A DNA stretch of 64,000 nt from Panacibacter microcysteis (GCF_015831355.1 NZ_JADWYR010000002.1:1-64000); one strand, 5' to 3'. Shown: positions 7,156 to 15,661, counted from the stretch's first letter. Made by a program: numbers and translations. The notes: generated by a model not told the origin, from the letters alone.

Positions 7156-7797
7156 CTAAAAGACAATATTCGCTCCTGGATAGCTGGAGCGCAAAACTTT
7201 ATCATTGGTCGTACATTATATCAGCAGCTTGGGGATGATGATAATATCAAACAAAAGTTGTTAAAGGGTGAGAATGCCACCACTAAACAATTGCTATGGA
7301 ATTCACTGGAGAATTTATTACGGGAACCCGTAAAAGAGGCAATTATAGTTGATTCTACAGCCTCTGAAATGCCAGCTTCTGATGATACAGTATTGGAAGC
7401 TTTACGCGACGAATGGTTGCCATTATACACTCGCATGAACTATTTGCGTGCACGCATTGATGAGTATGGTGAATCAAATGATCCCGAAACTATTACTTTG
7501 CGTGAACCAATCGCTTTCGAGATTCTTTCTCTCGAAGATGAATGCGAACAGATATGGGTTAAGCGTGATTATTATTTGAAGCATGGCACTTTGCCTGAGT
7601 TTGATGAGAAAGAGTTTGTAATCCCTAGCGATCCTAAAGAACTTGCGAAGTTGCTGCAAAGCATCCCCCGCAATATAAGGCGCAACAGGCTGAAGATGCA
7701 ACAACCAGGTGCGAAAGCACTGTATGCGCAATTGTATGTCCGCTACAAAGATTTGTACAAACAGATAACCGGTAATGAATATGTCGAGAAGGATTGA
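7156..7797 (+). CDS. Conserved hypothetical protein of mobile-element type
   Basis: A 213-residue soluble, charged protein (ATG at 7156 preferred; an in-frame ATG at 7123 adds 11 unlikely residues). It has no signal peptide or membrane segment and looks alpha-helical, with a helix-rich ALRDEWLPLYTRMNYLRARI centre and a basic C-terminal third (PRNIRRNRLKMQQ). I do not recognise a domain. It sits directly upstream of a DUF932 remnant, a family commonly carried by phages and conjugative elements, so I infer it belonged to the same module. Confidence 0.6.
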   Translation, partial: LKDNIRSWIAGAQNFIIGRTLYQQLGDDDNIKQKLLKGENATTKQLLWNSLENLLREPVKEAIIVDSTASEMPASDDTVLEALRDEWLPLYTRMNYLRARIDEYGESNDPETITLREPIAFEILSLEDECEQIWVKRDYYLKHGTLPEFDEKEFVIPSDPKELAKLLQSIPRNIRRNRLKMQQPGAKALYAQLYVRYKDLYKQITGNEYVEKD

Positions 7798-7936
7798 TTT
7801 TGAAATGTACAAGTCAGAAGTTGCTATTTCATCTGTGAACGGTGTGGTGCCTGCTGATCTGGCGCGGTTGTATTGTAAGGCTACTGAACTGCAGATGGTG
7901 AACGTATTTTTATTACTGCAAAAATGCTGGAAGTAA
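7781..7936 (+). CDS. Small ORF overlapping the preceding gene, possible remnant
   Basis: A 51-codon frame starting MSRRIDFEMYKSEVAISSVN overlaps the end of the previous gene by 17 bp, as translationally coupled genes do. It runs out of frame into the DUF932 remnant. The C-terminal residues (FLLLQKCWK) come from that out-of-frame region, so the ORF looks like the start of a gene fused by deletion to decayed sequence. No function can be proposed. Confidence 0.35.
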   Translation: MSRRIDFEMYKSEVAISSVNGVVPADLARLYCKATELQMVNVFLLLQKCWK

Positions 7937-8553
7937 TACGTGTTGGCTGTAAAGATGATATTGAGGAGTATATTTTTTTTACACCCTCACATGATGGCAG
8001 CGGCTCAATCATGGCGGCATTTACACCTGTTCGTATTGTTTGCAATAACAAGTTGAACATGGCTTTGCGTAATCACTCAAATGCCGTGTATATAAAGTAT
8101 ACAGCGAATGCAGAAGATAAGTTGCAGGAGGCCGCGCGGATTATTGCGATATCAAATAAGACCAGTGAATTACTGGAAACACTCTTTGATAAATGGGCAA
8201 AGGTTTGTATCAGCGATGCAGAATTATAAAAGCTGGTTCAGCTTGCTATGTCTCCCAACAAAGAAGTATTTAATGCTGTTCCCACCAATGATAAGGCTTA
8301 TGAATTTTCAAGGCAGTTTGATGATGTTTGCGGAAATGTTTTCGATTATGCGATGCCCTCACCTATTCGACAAATGGAAACAACCGCCGGTACTTTGTTT
8401 GGTGCTTACAACGCAATTCCAGGTTATTATCAAAATGTCAAAAAGTATAAAAGCGAAGACGCAAAGCTGAATTCAATTTTATATGTTACAGGTCTTGACC
8501 ACACAAAAAAAGCTTTTGAACTTTGTATGTCTGCGGATGATTACTTGAATTAG
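7891..8553 (+). pseudogene. DUF932 protein remnant (N-terminally deleted, in-frame stop)
   Basis: One continuous frame reads TADGERIFITAKMLEVIRVG, then TPSHDGSGSIMAAFTPVRIV, NNKLNMALRNHSNAVYIKYT and ISNKTSELLETLFDKWAKV. After a TAA at 8227-8229 it continues QLAMSPNKEVF, TLFGAYNAIPGYYQNVK and LNSILYVTGLDHTKKAFEL. This is the order of blocks in DUF932 (phage/plasmid-related TIGR03299) proteins. The N-terminal half is missing: a TGA lies just before the homologous part at 7885, and the preceding frame is unrelated. The two pieces on either side of the TAA are in the same frame, so it is a nonsense mutation. DUF932 proteins are common on mobile elements; their function is not established. Confidence 0.75.
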
Positions 8554-8585
8554 CTTTTCACTGCATACAAAGTGAATGTTTCACG

Positions 8586-8620
8586 GTAGCCTGGGCTTTG
8601 CCCAGGCTACTTTCTTTTTT
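8586..8620 (+). terminator. Rho-independent terminator after DUF932 remnant
   Basis: A perfect 11-bp stem GTAGCCTGGGC / GCCCAGGCTAC with a TTT loop (8586-8610) is followed by TTTCTTTTTT. A second perfect inverted repeat, CTACTTTCTTTTTT (8607-8620) with AAAAAAGAAAGTAG (8652-8665), would capture the T-run and exclude the first hairpin. Confidence 0.7.
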
Positions 8621-8786
8621 ATGCTCCACTTCGCACAGCTTCGTTCCGCACAAAAAAGAAAGTAGCAAAGAAAAAAGTCGCTTCGCTTTGGAGAAGTGGC
8701 TATTTTTTATTTGGATATTAATAACTTATCTTGTCCCTGCTAACAGACTCAACTTATCAAAATCGAACTCCAACCATCCATTCGCT

Positions 8787-9011
8787 ATGAATAACAGAGT
8801 GATCTTAATTACTTTGCCTGACACCAACACGTGTTTAATGGAATATTACTATGATAGAAAGGCATATATCGGGGTCATTCATGCTAAAGCCAACATCAAC
8901 TTTAAAATTTTCTTCATCGAAGAGGGATTCATCATTCGAACAGACCCATGGCAAAATCATAAGTTCCAGGATATTATCGCAATATCAATCAGACAGAAAG
9001 AAGGTTTTTAG
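8787..9011 (+). CDS. Small hypothetical protein
   Basis: A 74-residue soluble protein of predicted beta structure, starting MNNRVILITLPDTN at the ATG at 8787. An upstream in-frame ATG at 8598 would lie in the terminator hairpin and add an implausible leader. The segment GVIHAKANINFKIFFIEEGF resembles GLIYANHTIEFSVNFTDDGY in the small protein at 9266-9520, so the two may be diverged paralogues. Family not recognised. Confidence 0.4.
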   Translation: MNNRVILITLPDTNTCLMEYYYDRKAYIGVIHAKANINFKIFFIEEGFIIRTDPWQNHKFQDIIAISIRQKEGF

Positions 9012-9160
9012 AAAACTGGTTGATTGCTGTGAAAATTCTCATCAAAATTTGTGAAAAATCACATTGCAAAACTGTAAGATTTTTTTCACTTTTATACTGT
9101 CCGTTGTTTAACACATTAACTGTGAAGACGTTTAATTATTTATATGCTGATAACTCAACT

Positions 9161-9190
9161 CGGCCCGGTTCCCCGGGCTGTTTTTTTTAA
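9161..9190 (+). terminator. Rho-independent terminator
   Basis: Stem CGGCCCGG / CCGGGCTG (9161-9168, 9173-9180; one G-T pair) is followed by eight T. It lies between the two small genes at 8787 and 9266 and could end transcription of the first. Confidence 0.7.
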
Positions 9191-9265
9191 GGGATTAATT
9201 TTTCACTAAAAATGCTTTTCCTGTATTTTTAGTGTTAACCTTTAAAAACTGCCAGCAACATCGAA

Positions 9266-9520
9266 ATGACCAATTCAAACCGACTTTCTATTAAACTATT
9301 AGATGATCAGTTTTATGATATGGAAATTCGTCCTGTGAAATCCGGGTTCACTGGTCTGATTTATGCAAATCACACTATAGAATTCAGTGTTAATTTCACC
9401 GATGATGGCTATACCTTCCATAGCTTGCCCGAAGTACATAAGCGTCTTGAAATCGTCATAATCGAAAAATTGCGGACAACTCCGGCATACCTGGATGGAC
9501 TGATCTTCCAAATAACTTAA
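9266..9520 (+). CDS. Small hypothetical protein, likely paralogue of 8787-9011
   Basis: An 84-residue protein with no signal peptide or membrane segment. It is separated from the 8787 gene by a terminator, so it needs its own promoter. The middle segment GLIYANHTIEFSVNFTDDGY aligns by eye with the 8787 product. It is convergent with the integrase remnant, whose stop lies 24 bp away. Function unknown. Confidence 0.5.
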   Translation: MTNSNRLSIKLLDDQFYDMEIRPVKSGFTGLIYANHTIEFSVNFTDDGYTFHSLPEVHKRLEIVIIEKLRTTPAYLDGLIFQIT

Positions 9521-9543
9521 GCTTTTTCTTTCCGCGCCTACAT

Positions 9544-10808
9544 CTATAAAGTTGGCATCCTGGTTTTGACTATCTGGCTAAGAACTTTTTTGTGTTCGTC
9601 CACATAAACTTCGGTTATGCTTTTTGAAGAATGACCCATCTGTAATTTGGGTAATTCAAGCAAATCCTGCACCCCATGGGCTACCTGCAGTTTCACCATA
9701 TCATTACCTGCAAGCTTTTTAAGGCTATACTGTGTAACGTCTAAGCCAAGTTCGATCTTAACAATATTTCGCCACCACCGTGTTGGAGAATTCGAATGCA
9801 TCCGGCTTTTCCCAGGCATAAACATCTTTGAACCTTCTTTCCCGGAAAAAATGTACCAGTCAGGATCACAAGACTGCAGGTTCAAGTCATTCAGCATTTG
9901 CATAAGCCAGTCAGGGATCACAACGTCACGCTGAGCTGACGTTTTGGAATTTCCTTCTTCCTTGTCGGGAATAATCCGGAATATTTGTTCAGACCTGACG
10001 AGATGTTTGACTTTAAGCCTGGTGATTTCTTTAGGTCTCAGGGTGCAACCATACAATACACATATGAACCGGTAATAATTGTAATAGTCAGTTTTTATTT
10101 TGTCGACGATAAGCTTACGCTGCAAGTCTGTAGGCGGCTTGTGTGCGAAAACCTTTATTTCTTCTTTCGACTTCAATTTGTGCACAGGATTATACTCAAC
10201 TATTTCAAATTCTTCCAGCTCTGAAAAAAACTTGAAAGCGTTTCCCTGTATTTGTTGTACCCTTTATTAGAAAGATTACGGTGCTCTTTTACCTTGTCTA
10301 ACATCAAACGGCAGTGCACGCGTTTTATCTCCTCTATTGGCTTGAAATTGATCATGAGCAGCACTGCAGCTTCTTTCAGATACTTCAACATGGATGCATA
10401 ATCCTGCCTTGTCTTGGGTGACCAGTCGGCTTTCTTCTTGTCGTATGCAAACTGCAAAGCGGTTGTCAAAGGCATAGCCTTTAGGGAGTCCAGATCATAA
10501 TCCTCCGTCGGCTGTTGAATAGAGTAAGTGTTGTCAATGGGATTCCAACCCTGGTAGATCAGTTTGAATTCTACGGCATCGTGCAATGCGATCAGCTGTT
10601 TTTTCCGTTCAGAAAGTGATAAACCTTTACTGTTCACGCCAATTTTCCGGATCATTAATTTCCAGGTAGCGGTTTTTGGATGGTAATACCGGAAACGAAC
10701 ATACCAGCAGAGATGCTGGTAATATTTCAGTGAAGTCAGTGTCAGTTGTTTTACTCCCTTGGGAAAAGTCTCAAGGTTTTTGAAGTTAATCTTGTCATTC
10801 ATGTTCAA
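9544..10808 (-). pseudogene. Tyrosine site-specific integrase, split by frameshift
   Basis: Two minus-strand frames form one protein of about 420 residues. The frame 10808-10200 gives the Arm/core-binding half (WSPKTRQDYASMLKYLKEAA, RETLSSFF). The frame starting before 10185 gives the catalytic half: CTLRPKEITRLKVKHL with the first Arg, then MGHSS and the candidate nucleophile Tyr in ITEVYVDEHKK. Adding one base to the seven-A run at 10224-10230 (plus strand) joins them as SSFFSELEEFEIVEYNPVHK, typical integrase sequence. The HxxR region reads QYSLKKLAGNDM, without the usual histidine. It is either a true frameshift, a sequencing error or slippage. The gene ends 82 bp from the tRNA-fMet 3' end, the usual position of an island integrase. 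Confidence 0.8.
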
Positions 10809-10890
10809 CCAATTTTGTTAACTTTTTTGTTAACCTTTTTGGCTGTGATGCTGCGAAATCCATGTCAGACAAGGGTTTTCAAGAATTGTG

Positions 10891-10962
<72 letters not shown>

Positions 10963-11042
10963 ATGTATATTTTCAATCTCTTTATTCGCGTTTGGGGCTG
11001 CAAAGATAAGAGCGAGAACTTTACATTCCAAACAATTTTACA

Positions 11043-11753
11043 TTAATCTCTTTTCTTAATGCTCGATCCCCCACTGGCATCAACACTTGTTATCACGCCG
11101 CTGCCTTTATAGTTAATGATTGATCCGCCACTGGCATCAGCTTTCATCTCTTTGGTAATAGACAATGAAATGATGCTTCCGCCACTTGCCTCAACACTGC
11201 AACTGTTTACTACCAAATCAAAATCCTGGAAAATACTGCCACCGCTGGCATCAATACTTGCGTTATTAAAGGAACCATGAATTTTAAAAATACTGCCGCC
11301 ACTAAGCTCAGCATTGATGTTGTTACCCCGCAGGTCTCCCTCTATAATGCTGCCACCGCTTGCATCCGTATTAATAGCATCTACTTTTATGCCATCGGTA
11401 ATTTTTGCAATCGCACCGCCCGATGCACTCAGGTAATCGAGCGTTTTAATGGTTACATAGGCCTTTAGTTTCCTGTAGCCCCAGTTGCCCCATGGTTTAT
11501 TGTCAACCCGTATTTTTAAAATACCATCTTTCACTTCTGTGATCATTTTTTCAAGGTCTTTCTCATCTGCAGCACTTACAGCAACCGCATCTTCATTACC
11601 CTGCGATAAATATAGTGTTATGCCACTCCCTACAGAAACGCCGTGAAAGCTGCCCACTTTTCTCTCCTGAGCATTGGCATCGTACACAAGATTTTGGGCA
11701 TGTATGGTACCCGCAATCATCAATACCAGCAAGCTTCCTATAATTTTTTTCAT
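11043..11753 (-). CDS. Head GIN domain-containing protein (DUF2807)
   Basis: A 236-residue exported protein with a signal peptide ending in IHAQ (residues 1-19). The rest is the putative autotransporter-adhesin/head-GIN fold: repeated parallel beta-helix turns, each carrying the motif (D/E)ASGGS or SASGGA (about six times between residues 108 and 232). GIN proteins are common in Bacteroidota and are thought to be extracytoplasmic; no enzymatic function is established. It stands alone, divergent from the TPP-regulated receptor. Confidence 0.85.
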   Translation of the reverse strand: MKKIIGSLLVLMIAGTIHAQNLVYDANAQERKVGSFHGVSVGSGITLYLSQGNEDAVAVSAADEKDLEKMITEVKDGILKIRVDNKPWGNWGYRKLKAYVTIKTLDYLSASGGAIAKITDGIKVDAINTDASGGSIIEGDLRGNNINAELSGGSIFKIHGSFNNASIDASGGSIFQDFDLVVNSCSVEASGGSIISLSITKEMKADASGGSIINYKGSGVITSVDASGGSSIKKRD

Positions 11754-11890
11754 AAATCGTTTTTTGTGTGGAACGTGAACTTAGCAAAAAATGTTACAAT
11801 CAAATCAAAATTTCTGCCATTACTTTGCACGCATAACAATGAGCCGGTTGGATAAGGGTGGCACAGGCTTTAGTCCGCTTTTCAGCACCT

Positions 11891-11910
11891 GTTGTGTCAC
11901 TCACTTGTAC
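11891..11910 (+). repeat. Dispersed intergenic repeat, type A copy 1
   Basis: Exact core GTTGTGTCACTCACTTGTAC. It sits in the 11754-12153 gap, 90 bp upstream of the TPP riboswitch. Confidence 0.85.
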
Positions 11911-12000
11911 TGCAGCAACTTTATTCAACTGCAGCGATCAGTGTACGGTTAGCAAAAGTGGCAACACGCTCAACCGAATATCCGTCCGGCAATATGTTGT

Positions 12001-12076
12001 TTCCCGGGGTGCTTCTTTAACAAGAGGCTGAGATTACACCCGTAGAACCTGAACAGGGTAATGCCTGCGAAGGGAA
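12001..12076 (+). promoter_or_regulatory. TPP riboswitch (THI box)
   Basis: The conserved TPP aptamer is clear: GGGGTGC (12006-12012), GGCTGAGA (12026-12033), ACCC and the long conserved block ACCTGAACAGGGTAATGCC with GCGAAGGGA (12047-12075). The outer stem TTCCC (12001-12005) pairs with GGGAA (12072-12076). It binds thiamine pyrophosphate and, in Bacteroidota, represses thiamine synthesis and uptake genes. The next gene is the TonB-dependent receptor at 12154, so that receptor is predicted to be made when thiamine is scarce. Confidence 0.92.
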
Positions 12077-12153
12077 GGTGAACACCGCATGCATGTTCCT
12101 CTCCATCAGCAATTTTCCCTGTTCCCAAATTATTGTACGAAAAAATGAGTATC

Positions 12154-14535
12154 ATGAAGAAGTTTTTGGGAACAATTGCAGCTTTTGTGCTGGCTGTTAC
12201 AACATTTGCACAAATCACTGTCTCTGGCATTGTAACTGACAAAAACAACAAAGCATTGCAGGGCGTAACGGTTACATTAAGTATCAACGGAAAAAAAGAA
12301 AGAACATCACTGACCAACACCGGCGGCGCATTTGAGTTTACAAATGTTGCAGCCAACAGTACATGTAAACTGGTAACACAGTATGTAGGCCTGCAGGCAG
12401 TAACAGAAAATTTCACAGCATTGGCAAACAGGCAGTTTAGCATTGTAATGCAGGAACTGGCCTACCTGCTGGAGCCGCTGGAAGTAAAGGCTGTGCGTGC
12501 ATCTGAGCGCTCACCATTCACAAAAACAGACCTTGGTAAAGACCAGATTGTAAAGCTTAACCAGGGGCAGGATATTCCTTTCCTGCTTAATCAGACACCT
12601 TCTGTTGTGGTAAACTCCGATGCAGGCAATGGCGTAGGTTACACAGGCATACGCATACGGGGAACAGATGGCACCCGAATAAACGTTACACTCAACGGTA
12701 TTCCTTACAACGATGCAGAAAGCCAGGGTTCATTTTTTGTAGACCTGCCAGATTTTGCTTCTTCTGTAAACTCCATACAGGTACAAAGAGGTGTAGGTAC
12801 TTCCACCAATGGTTCAGGAGCGTTTGGGGCCACAATCAATATGAGTACAAACGAATTCAATGAAAAAGCCTATGCCGAAGCCAATAACAGTTTTGGATCA
12901 TTCAATACCTGGAAGAATACTGTAAAAGCGGGTACCGGTTTGGTTAATGACCACTTTACTTTCGATGCAAGACTAAGCCGTGTAAGCAGCGACGGATATA
13001 TTGACAGAGCTGCCAGCAGTCTTCAGTCATTTTATTTTTCGCCGGCTTATACCAGTAAAAAAACCTCTGTGCGGTTAAACGTCTTTTCCGGCAAAGAACG
13101 CACTTACCAGGCATGGTATGGTGTACCGGAAGCTTTACTGTCAACAAACAGGACCTACAACCCTGCAGGAACTGAAAAAGCAGGAGAACCTTATAACAAT
13201 CAGACAGACAATTACCAGCAGGATCATTACCAGTTATTCTTTAACCAGGTATTGAGTGATAACTGGAGTTTAAACATTGCCTCGTTTCTTACACGTGGTA
13301 AAGGTTACTACGAAGAATACAAAGCAGAACAAGGTTTTGAAAATTATGGATTAACCAACCCTGTTATAGGCGGGGACACCATTACCAATACAGACCTGGT
13401 GCGGGACCGCTGGCTCGATAACTATTTTTATGGCCAGGTATTTTCGGTACAATATAAAAAAGCAAAAGATGAATTAACGGTGGGCGGCAGCTGGACCAAA
13501 TATGATGGAAAACATTATGGTGATGTGATCTGGGCAAACCTGGGCATTCCAAAAGATTACCGCTACTACAACCTTACGGCGTATAAGTCTGATGCGAATG
13601 TTTATGCAAAATGGTTGCACCAGTTCAACCCTAACTGGAACATTTTTACAGATGTGCAGTACAGGCGTGTGCAACATACAATGAATGGGTTTAAAGACAA
13701 TCCCGGATTGTTGATCAACCGTAAGTTCAACTTCCTCAATCCAAAAGCCGGCTTCAGTTATTTTAACAACGGGTATCGTATTTATGCCAGCTACGCATTG
13801 GCACACAGGGAGCCCAACCGCGACGATTTTGAAGCCGGTGCAACAGAACAACCAACTTACGAAACACTGCACGATGCAGAACTCGGCGTAGAAAAAAAGA
13901 ACCGGCAGTATAGCTGGGGGGCCACTTTTTACTACATGTACTACAATAATCAGTTGGTACTAACCGGGAAAATTAATGATGTGGGCAGTTATACGAGGAT
14001 CAACGTGCCGTCCAGTTACCGCATGGGTGTTGAACTGCAGGGCGGTGTTGTACTAACAAACTGGCTGAATGCAAATGCGAATGTAACACTGAGCAACAAT
14101 AAGATTAAGTCTTTTACCGAGTATATCGATAACTGGGACGATGGAAAGCAGCAGGCTGTTGAACATTCCAATACAGATATCTCTTTCTCACCGGCAATAA
14201 CCGGAAGCGGTAATATTACGCTTACACCGGTGAAGAATGCGGAACTATCGCTGCTGAGCAAATATGTTGGCCGGCAATATATGGATAACACACAGAATAA
14301 GGCACGGAGCCTTGATGCTTACTACCTGCAGGATGTAAGAGCTATCTATACCATCAATAACATGTTGTTTAAGCAGTGGAACATTATCTTCCAGGTTAAT
14401 AATGTATTCAACAAAAAGTATGAACCGAACGGGTACACTTATGCATACTATTATGAAGGAGCATTGATAAATGATAACTATTATTATCCGATGGCCGGTA
14501 CAAATTTCATGCTTTCTGTAAACATTAAATTGTAA
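12154..14535 (+). CDS. TonB-dependent outer-membrane receptor, probably for thiamine
   Basis: About 793 residues. The start MKKFLGTIAAFVLAVTTFAQ (ATG 12154) gives a clean signal peptide; an in-frame ATG at 12133 adds seven residues. A carboxypeptidase-regulatory-like beta-sandwich (ITVSGIVTDKNNKALQGVTV) is followed by the plug domain (LNQTPSVVVNSDAGNGVGYT, IRIRGTDGTRINVTLNGIPY, VQRGVGTSTNGSGAFGATIN) and a 22-strand-type barrel ending in the terminal strand NFMLSVNIKL. Such receptors import scarce ligands using the TonB-ExbBD energy system. The TPP riboswitch upstream is the evidence for thiamine or a thiamine precursor as ligand; the sequence alone would not show it. No inner-membrane transporter follows, as a terminator comes next. 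Confidence 0.88.
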   Translation: MKKFLGTIAAFVLAVTTFAQITVSGIVTDKNNKALQGVTVTLSINGKKERTSLTNTGGAFEFTNVAANSTCKLVTQYVGLQAVTENFTALANRQFSIVMQELAYLLEPLEVKAVRASERSPFTKTDLGKDQIVKLNQGQDIPFLLNQTPSVVVNSDAGNGVGYTGIRIRGTDGTRINVTLNGIPYNDAESQGSFFVDLPDFASSVNSIQVQRGVGTSTNGSGAFGATINMSTNEFNEKAYAEANNSFGSFNTWKNTVKAGTGLVNDHFTFDARLSRVSSDGYIDRAASSLQSFYFSPAYTSKKTSVRLNVFSGKERTYQAWYGVPEALLSTNRTYNPAGTEKAGEPYNNQTDNYQQDHYQLFFNQVLSDNWSLNIASFLTRGKGYYEEYKAEQGFENYGLTNPVIGGDTITNTDLVRDRWLDNYFYGQVFSVQYKKAKDELTVGGSWTKYDGKHYGDVIWANLGIPKDYRYYNLTAYKSDANVYAKWLHQFNPNWNIFTDVQYRRVQHTMNGFKDNPGLLINRKFNFLNPKAGFSYFNNGYRIYASYALAHREPNRDDFEAGATEQPTYETLHDAELGVEKKNRQYSWGATFYYMYYNNQLVLTGKINDVGSYTRINVPSSYRMGVELQGGVVLTNWLNANANVTLSNNKIKSFTEYIDNWDDGKQQAVEHSNTDISFSPAITGSGNITLTPVKNAELSLLSKYVGRQYMDNTQNKARSLDAYYLQDVRAIYTINNMLFKQWNIIFQVNNVFNKKYEPNGYTYAYYYEGALINDNYYYPMAGTNFMLSVNIKL

Positions 14536-14551
14536 CGGGGTTTATATAAAA

Positions 14552-14587
14552 CCAAAGCGGTCGCGGCGAAAGCCGCGACCGCTTTGG
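14552..14587. terminator. Bidirectional terminator hairpin
   Basis: A perfect 16-bp stem CCAAAGCGGTCGCGGC / GCCGCGACCGCTTTGG is closed by a GAAA tetraloop, placed between two convergent genes that end at 14535 and 14592. T-rich tracts on either side are weak, but the stem is very stable and can act on both strands. Confidence 0.75.
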
Positions 14588-14591
14588 TTGC

Positions 14592-15107
14592 TTAAATTAA
14601 ATGTCTCTGCATACGCTTAACGGTGCCATCTTCTTTTACAAGTGCTTTGTAATGTTTTTTACCATCTGTAAATTTTACTGCGTATGTTTTCGTTATAACG
14701 TTGTGTTTGTCCTGCAAGAATTCTTTATCTGATGTGATAGCGGCGTTTACATGTTTTGAAACGATTGCCTCTTTCACAGCATCAGGAATACCTGCATCTT
14801 TTACCATTTCCCGGTAGCCCAGCAACCGGCCATCTTTTGTGTAGAAGGCAGTTTCACCAAAGTGTTTCCCGGACATCATAACCATGTAATCTGTGGGTTC
14901 AATATTGTCGTCTGTTTCATTTTTTATCTCCAGCTTATTATTAAGCGTGATGGTTGAAGGAACAGTAGCAGTGATACCAGGAAATTTTTTTGATAATGCC
15001 TGGTAATCGTTGTTTGCTTTAGTATTATCAGCAGATCTTTTAACTGTGTTTGCAAATGATGCAGAAATAATCATGATTGCGGCAGCGGAGAGCATTATTC
15101 TTTTCAT
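14592..15107 (-). CDS. Secreted PepSY/BLIP-like hypothetical protein
   Basis: A 171-residue protein with a signal peptide (MKRIMLSAAAIMIISASFA). The mature sequence has a repeated alpha/beta pattern such as AFYTKDGRLLGYREMVK, AVKEAIVSKHVNAAITSDKE and KTYAVKFTDGKKHYKALV. This is reminiscent of the small PepSY-like periplasmic proteins abundant in Bacteroidota. No catalytic motif is seen. It is a single-gene unit converging on the TonB receptor. Confidence 0.6.
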   Translation of the reverse strand: MKRIMLSAAAIMIISASFANTVKRSADNTKANNDYQALSKKFPGITATVPSTITLNNKLEIKNETDDNIEPTDYMVMMSGKHFGETAFYTKDGRLLGYREMVKDAGIPDAVKEAIVSKHVNAAITSDKEFLQDKHNVITKTYAVKFTDGKKHYKALVKEDGTVKRMQRHLI

Positions 15108-15314
15108 TGTGTATGTTTTTAATCATTTAAAATTGTAAACCGTTGTAACAGATGAAAAGAAAATCGATTGGTTTATTTGATACATGGCTATTAACTGTGC
15201 ATTAACGTAGCCTATGCAGGGCAGGTTATTTGTGGCATCTTACACTAATAATGCAGGTATTGTTTTTTACAAAGCAGGATAGCCGGAACCCGTAGATGCC
15301 ATGAAAAACCATAG

Positions 15315-15334
15315 GCACAAGTGAGTGACACAAC
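15315..15334 (-). repeat. Dispersed intergenic repeat, type A copy 2
   Basis: Core GTTGTGTCACTCACTTGTGC on the minus strand, the only type A copy in that orientation. It is flanked by two copies of GATGCCATGAAAA (15294-15306 and 15339-15351). Confidence 0.85.
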
Positions 15335-15370
15335 CGGCGATGCCATGAAAAGCTACAGCAGACATATACA

Positions 15371-15661
15371 CTAATTCAACTGCACCGAAGGCAGCCTGTA
15401 TAATTGTCCATCGTACACGAAGAGTTCTTCCACGCTGTAATCCCAGTATTTCTTAAGCGGAGATTTATCGAGGTGGGTGCTTACCTCTTCTTTGGTTTCG
15501 GCATTAAAAGTGATCCATACAGTTTGTGTTTCCATGCTAACCACGTAACTGTCTATGATATTCTTGTTAATGAGATAGTTGATGTAGGTACGGTGTGGTG
15601 GCACGAGGCTCATAAACTGCTCGTCCATATCAAAATGAATGATTGCCTGAAATTTTTTCAT
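15371..15661 (-). CDS. Small muconolactone-isomerase-like protein
   Basis: A 96-residue cytoplasmic protein (MKKFQAIIHFDMDEQFMSLV...). Its length and beta-alpha-beta pattern are those of small ferredoxin-fold proteins of the muconolactone isomerase/YciI type: FMSLVPPHRTYINYLINKNI, then YVVSMETQTVWITFNAET, then a C-terminal YSVEELFVYDGQLY. The catabolic neighbours expected for a true muconolactone isomerase are absent, so the biochemical role is open. It lies 36 bp downstream of mtaB on the same strand, so it may be co-transcribed. Confidence 0.5.
   Translation of the reverse strand: MKKFQAIIHFDMDEQFMSLVPPHRTYINYLINKNIIDSYVVSMETQTVWITFNAETKEEVSTHLDKSPLKKYWDYSVEELFVYDGQLYRLPSVQLN

Larger units (their letters stand above)
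1..10890. mobile_element. Accessory region (cassette array plus tRNA-linked island), left edge outside window
   Basis: This block contains attC-like sites, an IS110-family element, a broken DUF932 gene, small orphan genes and a broken tyrosine integrase ending next to an initiator tRNA. None of the 18 copies of the dispersed intergenic repeat found between 11.9 and 62.6 kb occurs here, which suggests a separate history. Integrase next to the 3' end of a tRNA is the classical layout of an island integrated at the tRNA. I did not find a second copy of the tRNA 3' end within the window, so the left boundary is unknown. It is also unknown whether the cassette array and the integrase remnant belong to one element. 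Confidence 0.5.

Noticed and set aside
8108-8470. 120-codon ORF across the DUF932 remnant
   Set aside because: It is out of frame with the DUF932 homology and spans the nonsense codon only because it uses another frame.
9544-10808. The split tyrosine recombinase as the integron integrase IntI of the cassette array
   Set aside because: Its catalytic half is of phage/island type with long N-terminal region, it lacks an IntI-like additional helix that I can recognise, it is 3 kb from the last attC-like site and it lies at a tRNA, the normal place of an island integrase.
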